Shown here piece after piece: positions 56,536 through 64,000 of a DNA stretch of 64,000 bases. The translations under genes and the position numbers were made by a program. The notes under the pieces are model-generated. The model saw only the letters and a program-made list of their open reading frames with translations, searched no databases and had not been told where the DNA came from. Every line of letters starts with the position of its first letter. The first letter of the stretch is position 1. This DNA is from Toxorhynchites rutilus septentrionalis (lineage: Eukaryota; Arthropoda; Insecta; Diptera; Culicidae): NCBI RefSeq assembly GCF_029784135.1, contig NC_073744.1:28564981-28628980 (forward strand). Reading direction: 5' to 3'.

Positions 56536-58750
56536 ATTGAAGTAATCGGAATCAGATAATGATTATTGTACGAGTAATATGCAGCGATTGATTTATTCTC
56601 TAACAAAGCAATATTAGCGCGAATTCCGATTATTCGTATTTCCACCGCTTCCGACGGTGATTATTAGCCTCCGTGAGTTTATATCTCGCAACTTTGTGTT
56701 GCGTCTACTGGAATTAACGGGGGAGTCGCCTAGGCGAGGACCAAAGGTCACGCTGCACCGTCTGCTGAGTGCAATCGATTCAGCCATAAAACAAAGAGAG
56801 ATGGGTAGCGAATACGTCGTTTCTCTCGACTCAATAAATATTACTGTGTGTGGGTGTGTAACTATTCCAACACTCTGCCCTGATTTTGTGCGTCGAAAAA
56901 GGACCAAACTCCGGCACCCGGTTTGATGACGAACTCGTAAATCCCACAAGCACTCATTAAAACTTTATCGTTTACCACCACCATACGGTATAATTGCAAA
57001 AGACAGAACCACCAAATAGATTCCGAAGAGAGGAGGTTTGAAGGAGGGTCCCCTCTTCACACTATGTCATACCACTCATCGTAAACCAGCGCTACGGAGG
57101 CAGTCAGCAATCACACGACCATCATCGCATGCATAGCTGAGGGGTGAAAGAGGCCGCAGAACCTCGGACTTCATTGTGGCGATTGGCGGCACTTGATCCG
57201 AGCAACCATGGCCAGGCTAATTTGTGTTTTATGAGCCGTGTCATGGGGTGTCATACATGCTCGTTTGATGTCAATCGGTACAGGTTCGATGAGCCGGTCT
57301 CACCGTCGGACGATGTCTGTATCTTAGGCTATGGTACCGTGGACATTTGGCGGTTCGGGCAACGTACCTGGACTCAATATCGATTCGATAATCGATCATG
57401 ATTTGCGTTTCGGCATACTTCATATATTTTGTCAGTTCTAGTTCACGACCTCTTATAAGGGAAGTATTTGTATTTGCTTAGTATTTGATAGTTAGACTAT
57501 GAAAGCATCCGAACAAGCATAAAATGCTGCAAATATTCATTTTAAAAGCAACATTTCTCTCAATGTCACTGAATGAAGTTATGGGGGTATATAGAATAAC
57601 AGAAGGTACTTGTTGTCCGAATAACTTCATTTGTTTATATCTTGACGTCATTGGAACAGGTGCGTTGCAAATTTTGCAAACTCCCGGACTTTTGTGGTGT
57701 TTTGTGATGACCATCTAAAGGAAACCCGGAAATGACGGAAAAGTAGAGGAGGCTGATTCTTGAACTTCAAAGACGCGGCGAAAATGGTAGGAGGAATCCA
57801 TGTAAACCGGAACCGTATTTAGAATCAATAGACTCGCACAAAAGATAAATAATTACTAGGAAAATTGATTTCCACAACACGTTCATTCTAGCTGACAGGA
57901 ACACACATAATAGCAAACTTGGTAGTTTACTCCACCCATTTCTTCATAGATTGAACGGATTATGTAATCATTATTATCGCTGTTATCGTTACGAGGGCTC
58001 ATATTCGCCATCACGCTCGCATTGTTATCTCTATCCGGAGGATGAATCGCCTGCTGCGCTATTCGGCAAAATCTATCGAAAAGGAACCGAACGACTTGAT
58101 GGCTGTGGCCCATCCTGCCAGGGTCACTGTTATTACCTATTCGAGGTTTTATCTATTGGAGAGGAGGAACCGGATTTCAACTCCATTTGTGCTGAAAACC
58201 ATCCAAGTCCACAGGACAAATGATAAATTCCGTCGTTCAAAGCGTAATTAAACCATAGTGGATCTCGGTCACTCCCAATCACAGGCAGGCAGTTTAATAA
58301 CTCAGTTGTGGCGCAGTAATAAAATGATTAATTATGTCGATATCAATCATCTTTTATTAACGTTCCACCAACTAATTTATTTAGCGTTGTTTTTGTGCTT
58401 CTCAAACGCTTATCGAAAACCGCCAGAACATTAGCGAAAGTGGGTGAGGTGGGTGTGACACATTTCCGCGAGGCATTATATTCCCTGCCGGGTTTCGTCC
58501 GATGCCTCCACGGTTGGATGGATAAACTGAACGGAATCGATCCGTACTGATGGGATCGGGCATAAATTGTTTTACCCTTCGTACACGGTCTGAGTTCTGC
58601 TCAAATAACGTCGTCCTATCAACTGTTCTACGCTGTAAAAAGGCGTGTAAATTGTTTGCGATATGCTTAGAAACATATATAAGCTGTCTAATTATTCATG
58701 GGGCACATATTTCATATTAATTTGGTTCATTGTATCATTATTAGTGACCA
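56536..58750. other. No recognisable gene
   Basis: Host-like sequence with overlapping ORFs up to 111 codons on both strands (56614-56949, 57951-58223), none with a domain I recognise. Confidence 0.45.
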
Positions 58751-58754
58751 TCTT

Positions 58755-59695
58755 ACATTGAAAAATTACAAATATCAAAATTCAAAAATTTCTAAATTTG
58801 AAAATTTTTTAATTCCTTCAAACTTCAAAATTTTCTAACTTTCAAGCATTCAAACTTTGAAACTTTGAAACTTTGAAACTTTGAAACTTTGAAACTTTGA
58901 AACTTTAAAACTTTTAAACTTTTAAATTTTTAAACTTTTAAACTTTTAAACTTTTAAACTTTTAAACTTTTAAACTTTTAAACTTTTAAACTTTTAAACT
59001 TTTAAACTTTTAAACTTTTAAACTTTTAAACTTTTAAACTTTTAAACTTTTAAACTTTTAAACTTTTAAACTTTTAAACTTTTAAACTTTTAAACTTTTA
59101 AACTTTTAAACTTTTAAACTTTTAAACTTTTAAACTTTTAAACTTTTAAACTTTTAAACTTTTAAACTTTTAAACTTTTAAACTTTTAAACTTTTAAACT
59201 TTTAAACTTTTAAACTTTTAAACTTTTAAACTTTTAAACTTTTAAACTTTTAAACTTTTAAACTTTTAAACTTTAAAACTTTAAAACCTTGAAACTTTTA
59301 AACTTTTAAACTTTTAAACTTACAAACTCAACTTTAAACTCAAACTTTCAAACTTTCAGACTTTCAAACTTTCAAACTTTCAAACTTTCAAACTTTCAAA
59401 CTTTCAAACTTTTAAAATTTCAAACTTATCGACTTTCATACTTTCAAAATTTCAAACGTTTTAGAATTTTCAACTTTCAAACTTATCGACTTTCATACTT
59501 TCAAAATTTAAAATTTTTTAAATTTTTCAAACCTTCAAACATTCAAACTTTTAAATTTCCGACTTTGAAACTATGAAACTTTTAAACATTCAAACTTTCA
59601 AATTTTTAAACTTTCATACATTCAAACTTTCAAACCTTCAAACTCCAAATTTTCTGACTTTTGAACTTAACGATTCTCGAACTTTCAGACTTTCA
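58755..59695 (+). repeat. 8-bp satellite array, AAACTTTN
   Basis: A block of AAACTTTG (about 58853-58905) gives way to about 46 copies of AAACTTTT (to about 59275), then to AAACTTTC units (about 59340-59410) and degenerate flanks. Base 8 of the unit changes block by block. Confidence 0.92.
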
Positions 59696-59883
59696 AACCG
59701 GTGTGACCGAGGTTGACTAGAGTGCGGCCATTTTTTAATTGGTGGCTTGGTTTTTTTTTATTTTTCTCCTTCCTTTGGATAGAATGATATGCACTGTGGA
59801 TAGCTACGATAGTTTTCGCAGTTATATTGGTATAATCGAAATGCATGCAATCGATGCGCGGTATTCAGCGCATTCAGGCAATA

Positions 59884-61098
59884 AAGGGTGTGTCACATCA
59901 AATTGCATCACGGAAAAAACGCTGTAGAAATTTAATTTTTAGGAATTATATCTTTAGCTTTCGCTTATAATCAGATAAGAGTGTATAGATCACGTTGGCC
60001 ATGCTTCACTGTCAATTTTTCGTAAATTTGGAAAAATGTCGTCGAACGAAAAAGAGCGTCGTGAATTAATCCTGTGCACTCATTTCGAGAATCCGGAGTT
60101 GTCACATCGGGACATCGGTAAGATGCTGGGAATCGTCCAATCCACGGTCAGCAGAGTACTAAAACGATACTTCAAGAACCTAACCATCGACCGGAAGGTT
60201 CGGTCCGGGATGTCGCCAATAAGCTGAATTTGTCAAGTTCATTCGTCCAGCGGACCAAGCAGCGGGAGGGCCTGCGTACATACAAGGTTCAGAAGGCTCC
60301 TAACCGCGACGAAAGGCAAACCATGGTGGGGAAGACGCGAGCCCGGAAGCTGTACACCGAAATGCTGACGAAGCCGCATTACCTGGTAATGGACGACGAA
60401 ACCTACGTCAAAGCGGACTTTCGTCAGCTGCCGGGCCTGTTGTTCTTGTCCGCAGAGGACAAATTCAGCGTTCCGGAGGAGATTCGCAAGCAGAAACTAT
60501 CCAAGTTTGCCAAATATACATGTTGTGGCAAGCGATCTGCTCTTGCGGAAAGCGGAGCGCCCCCTTCGTGATGACCGGCACGGTAAACGGGCAGGTTTAC
60601 CTTAAGGAGTGCCTACAGAAGCGCTTACTACCACTATTGAAGCAGCACGAGGGCCCGACCATCTTCTGGCCGGATCTCGCTTCGTGCCACTATTCAAAGG
60701 ACGTGTTGGAGTGGTACGAAGCCAACGGGGTAACCTTCGTGCCAAAGGAAATGAACCCGCCCAACGCGCCGGAGCTTCGCCCAATAGAGAAATATTGGGC
60801 GATTATGAAGCAGGCCCTCCGGAAGAACCCAAAAGTTGTCAAATCGGAGGCGGACTTCAAGAGAAAATGGATTTCTGTTAAAAAAAAACTACAACCTGAC
60901 GTTGTACAGAACCTAATGGACGGGGTAAAGAGGAAGGTGCGAGCATACGGGCTTGGGCTCGAAGTATGAATAAAAAGAAAATGCCAAAAGTTGTTTGATA
61001 GTTTTTATTTTACTGTCTAAAATTTTCAAAAGGATCGGTCTACTGGGCGAATTTCTACAGCGTTTTTTCCGTGATGCAATTTGATGTGACACACCCTT
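59884..61098 (+). mobile_element. ITmD37E element, copy D, 1215 bp
   Basis: AAGGGTGTGTCACATC terminal inverted repeats with TA at 59882-59883 and 61099-61100. It is shorter than copy A by 83 bp because of internal deletions. Confidence 0.9.
60036..60969 (+). pseudogene. DD37E transposase, copy D, two deletions
   Basis: The N-terminal HTH is intact. After DRKV there is an 82-bp deletion (present in copy A as 17818-17899), which breaks the frame and removes the linker and the start of the second HTH. A second, one-base loss near 60510 (CCAAATATACATG against CCAAAAAGTACATG) breaks it again. The first catalytic Asp (DDETYVK), FWPDLASCHY and the third catalytic Glu (RPIEKYW) remain in their own frames. 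The C terminus, KKKLQPDVVQNLMDG to GLEV, is the only one of the three copies that is uninterrupted. Non-functional, but a possible template for trans-mobilisation because both ends are present. Confidence 0.88.
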
Positions 61099-61100
61099 TA

Positions 61101-61494
61101 CCTGCCATTTTACAATTATTCTTTTGTTTGCTTGGAAAATTGTAAGGGGTTGTGACTATGACCCGATTCAACCTTCGACGTAGGATCAAACTGCTTGTTC
61201 ATCATTCCGGATATTATTTTAGAATGCTTTGAAATTTTCAGAAATAACTGTATATAGGATTTTTGAGTTATTTCGAAAGAGTTTTACGAGTATAAGAAGC
61301 GACAAAGACAGTATGGATTTTCAGTTGGAATGAATACATTTTAAAAATAAAAAATATGAATAAAATTAATTTTTCCGCATTGAATTTGTGTTCTATGTAA
61401 ATGAGTAACGTGTGTTCTCCCAAATAAAAAAAACAAAAATAAAAAAAATATATATATATAACATTTTTATATGATATGAAAATGAAATTTCATA
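61101..61494. other. No recognisable feature
   Basis: A/T-rich spacer between two transposons, ending in an AT-rich TATATATA target. Confidence 0.5.
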
Positions 61495-61496
61495 TA

Positions 61497-62781
61497 TTAG
61501 GCTGTCAAAAAAGTCCTGTGGTATTTCCGCGAGGTGTCGTTGTAAGCGCGTAGTTCTAGTTGTATTCATTGTATCGAGTCATACTATAGCTTGTTGGAAA
61601 GGTATTTTTGCGCGCTTTAATATAGTCCTCGACAGTGTTTTGTTTGGTTAAGTCGTTCGTGAGTTATAGTGTCGCAAATATGGAGCAAAATAAAGAGAAA
61701 ATCCGACATATTTTACAGTACTACTATGACAAAGGCAAAAATGCATCTCAAGCTGCCAATAAAATTTGTGCAGTTTATGGACCCGATACAGTTTCCATTT
61801 CCACCGCACAACGATGGTTTCAACGTTTTCGTTCTGGTGTAGAGGTCGTCGAAGATGCGTCACGCTCCGGAAGGCCTGTCGTCGAAAATTGCGACAAAAT
61901 CGCTGAATTAGCCGAGAAAGACCGTCATAGTAGCAGCCGTAGCATCGACCAAGAGCTGGGGATAAGTCATGAAACCGTTATTAACCATTTGAAGAAGCTT
62001 GGATTCACAAAGAAGCTCGATGTATGGGTGCCACACACGTTGACGCAAAAAAACATCTTTGACCGTATCGACGCATGTGAATCGCTGATGAATCGCAACA
62101 AACTCGACCCGTTTCTGAAGCGGATGGTGACTGGCGATGAAAAGTGGGTCACTTAGGACAACATGAAGCGCAAACGGTCGTGGTCGAAGCCCGCTGAAGC
62201 GGCTCAGACGGTGGCCAAGCCCTCATTAACGGCCAGGAAGGTTCTGCTGTGTGTTTGGTGGGATTGTCAAGGAATAATCTATTATGAGCTGCTTCCCTAT
62301 GGCCAAACGCTCAATTCGGACCTGTACTGCCAACAACTGGACCGCTTGAAGGTAGCACTCATGAAGAAGAGGCCATCTTTGATAAACAGAGGCCGCATTG
62401 TCTTCCATCAGGACAACGCCAGGCCACACACTTCTTTGGTGACGCGCCAGAAGCTCCGGGAGCTCGGATGGGAGGTTCTTTTGCATCCGCCGTATAGTCC
62501 GGACCTTGCACCAAGTGACTACCACCTGTTTTTGTCCATGGCGAACGAGCTAGGTAGTCAGAAGTTAGCCACAAAAGAGGCCTGTGAAAATTGGCTATCC
62601 GAGTTTTTTGCCAATAAGGAAGCGAGCTTCTATAACAGGGGTATTATTAAGTTGGCATCTCGTTGGGAACAAGTCATCGAACAAAACGGCGCATATTTGA
62701 CTTAAAACAGATGATTGTAACTAATTTTATGAACATATGAAAATTCAAAAAAAGTACCGCAGAACTTTTTTGACAGCCTAA
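61497..62781 (+). mobile_element. mariner element, mellifera-type, 1285 bp
   Basis: The terminal repeats are TTAGGCTGTCAAAAAAGTCC on the left and, reverse-complemented, TTAGGCTGTCAAAAAAGTTC on the right, with TA on both sides (61495-61496 and 62782-62783). Length and layout are those of a complete mariner. Confidence 0.9.
61680..62705 (+). pseudogene. mariner transposase (DD34D) with a single amber codon
   Basis: ATG at 61680 (MEQNKEK) is preferred over an upstream in-frame ATG at 61635 because it matches the usual mariner start. The frame is open for 341 codons except for TAG at codon 159 (62154-62156), where related transposases have Tyr (GDEKWVT, then Tyr-Asp-Asn). HTH regions occupy about residues 10-50 and 85-108. 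The catalytic triad is D153 (TGDEKW), D245 (FHQDNARPH) and D280 (APSDYHLF), with 34 residues between the last two. HPPYSPDLAPSD is intact. Without readthrough, only the DNA-binding half and the first catalytic Asp would be made. No other damage is visible, so it is a recent arrival. The closest match I recognise is the mellifera subfamily. Confidence 0.9.
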
Positions 62782-63033
62782 TATATATGAAAAATGTGTT
62801 TGATAATGTTTTTATATAATAAAGAAGAGTTTTAGTGCAAATATTAGGATATTTCGATATCGATAAATGGTTAAGTAAGGGTTAGGACGCTATGTTTCAA
62901 GTTATCAAATGACATGAAGTAAATTTCTTCATTCAAAATTTGAGAATTTGGGATTTGAAAACTTATACATAAAACAAGGGTATTCTCACGTACGTATAAC
63001 ATAGCATCACAGGAGAACGGCTGATCAGATTTA

Positions 63034-63035
<2 letters not shown>

Positions 63036-63111
<76 letters not shown>
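63036..63111. repeat. (AT)38 microsatellite
   Basis: Uninterrupted alternating A and T over 76 bp. Confidence 0.97.
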
Positions 63112-63113
<2 letters not shown>

Positions 63114-63207
63114 TTGAGTATGTTTTCACTACGCTTCGCAGTGAAAATAATCATTTTGATCAATGAACATAATTCGGGCGCTTTCGTTGCTCTAAGATGG
63201 TCTGTGT

Positions 63208-63302
63208 TCATTTCATTTTCATTGTCAAATGAACTTCATATTGAAATGACCGGGGGGGGGCAATTTCAATATGAAGTTCATTTGACAATGAAAATGAAAT
63301 GA
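63208..63302. repeat. Perfect 40-bp inverted repeat with a G-run loop
   Basis: Arms 63208-63247 and 63263-63302 are perfectly complementary over 40 bp. The 15-base loop contains nine consecutive G. A further seven G follow the right arm (63303-63309). Confidence 0.93.
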
Positions 63303-63316
63303 GGGGGGGCTCAGAT

Positions 63317-63592
63317 TCAATTAATGGTGTAACTTCTTTTTTCATCAGAAATCATGCTTTCGTTTCACTTTATATGGGCGATACAGTAACATTGTGTACG
63401 CGGGCGACGAGGTGCATGTTGGGGTGGAGTACTGGTGGTGGAGTGAAGTGCGGTTGATTGGAGAGGCAGATTTGGATTTATTCGCCACGCCAAATTTATA
63501 CCCGCGTACGCAATCTTATGTTTACGTCCATATAAAGAGGAACGAAAACATGATTTCTGGTGCAAAATAGAAGTTACCCCATTAATGGACGA
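63317..63592. repeat. Imperfect palindrome, arms of about 90 bp
   Basis: The left arm 63317-63404 (ATTAATGGTGTAACTTCTTT, AGAAATCATGCTTTCGTTTC) pairs with the right arm 63488-63592 read in reverse (ATTAATGGGGTAACTTCTAT, AGAAATCATGTTTTCGTTCC). No target duplication was identified. It may be a small foldback element. Confidence 0.6.
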
Positions 63593-64000
63593 TTTATTGT
63601 CTACCCATCGTGAAATCAAACCAACGAACATAGATATTTATCAAGTATGCTATAAAGATCCTCGCGTTAGGATTAATAAATAGCGTGCAAAATAGCGCAC
63701 AAACACTGCACGCTATTTTATACGTGTGAGTAATTTTCGTGTACGATACAAAAAAAATCTAGCTCACCTTTAGCGTATGTCAAACCACGTTGAACTCGAA
63801 TATCGATGCATGCACACGTACATGGAAAAGAGAAAGAGCGGAACGAATTCGTTTTGGGGGAAGTCGCTTCAAAATACAATGAGGACAATTTGAGTGGGAA
63901 GAATGAAATGTTATAGTCGAGTCGGTAGAAGGAGATAGCGACTAAACGCCCGACTGACTGTTTAGTCATTTTGGCGGAGAAACTGCGTAAAGAAGCCAAA

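Noticed and set aside
58853..59275. A CRISPR-like or telomere-like array
   Set aside because: It is an 8-bp tandem repeat with no spacers and no telomere motif, lying between ordinary sequence on both sides.

Overview
This is a transposon-dominated eukaryotic window, most likely from a culicine mosquito (Aedes-like). The evidence is four ITmD37E (DD37E Tc1/mariner) elements, two tRNA-derived SINE families of the kind abundant in culicines, a 412/mdg1-type Ty3/gypsy retrotransposon, TA-flanked pogo-like MITEs, insect-type Helitrons and possible introns of about 60 nt. I found no convincing host protein-coding gene. Almost every supportable coding region belongs to a mobile element.

Region by region. 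Positions 1-7640: Helitron pieces, including a full non-autonomous Helitron at 3046-4793 with a pogo-like MITE nested 8 bp inside its 5' end, and a Harbinger-like MITE at 5021-5348. Positions 7640-14095: A/T-rich short-period repeats (8-bp GAAAATTC-type arrays and CAGAGAAAATC-type arrays with a higher-order period near 450 bp), interrupted by a pogo-like MITE and two SINEs. Positions 14096-17450: unannotated. Positions 17453-19189: a pogo-like MITE split by a full-length ITmD37E copy (A).

Positions 19826-28630: the best-preserved element, an 8.8-kb Ty3/gypsy retrotransposon. Its two 772-bp LTRs look identical by eye, with a TTAC target duplication, a tRNA-Arg-type primer binding site, two small leader ORFs, gag, and pol in the -1 frame behind a T-TTT-TTA slippery heptamer. 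There is no env. It looks recent and possibly competent.

Positions 29607-31950: two SINEs, one split by ITmD37E copy B, whose catalytic Glu is Val. Positions 32022-38150: a G-rich-TIR MITE carrying a Psq/CENP-B-like HTH remnant, then a 2.7-kb head-to-tail tandem duplication (about 99.4% identical). Each unit also holds the C-terminal end of a mariner-like transposase and a small locus with canonical short introns. The N-terminal half of a related transposase follows. Positions 41340-47120: G-rich MITEs and an interleaved set of inverted repeats. Positions 49866-52440: two decayed mariner/Tc transposases. Positions 52490-53268: a purine-only microsatellite. Positions 53852-56533: a pogo-like element split by a second-family DD37E element with one amber codon. 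Positions 58755-59695: an 8-bp satellite. Positions 59884-61098: ITmD37E copy D with deletions. Positions 61497-62781: a mellifera-type mariner, intact except for one amber codon. Positions 63036-63592: an (AT)38 run and two hairpin structures.

The genes do not form a pathway. The window is a layered record of insertions, and target-site duplications let much of the nesting order be read directly. All comparisons were made by eye.
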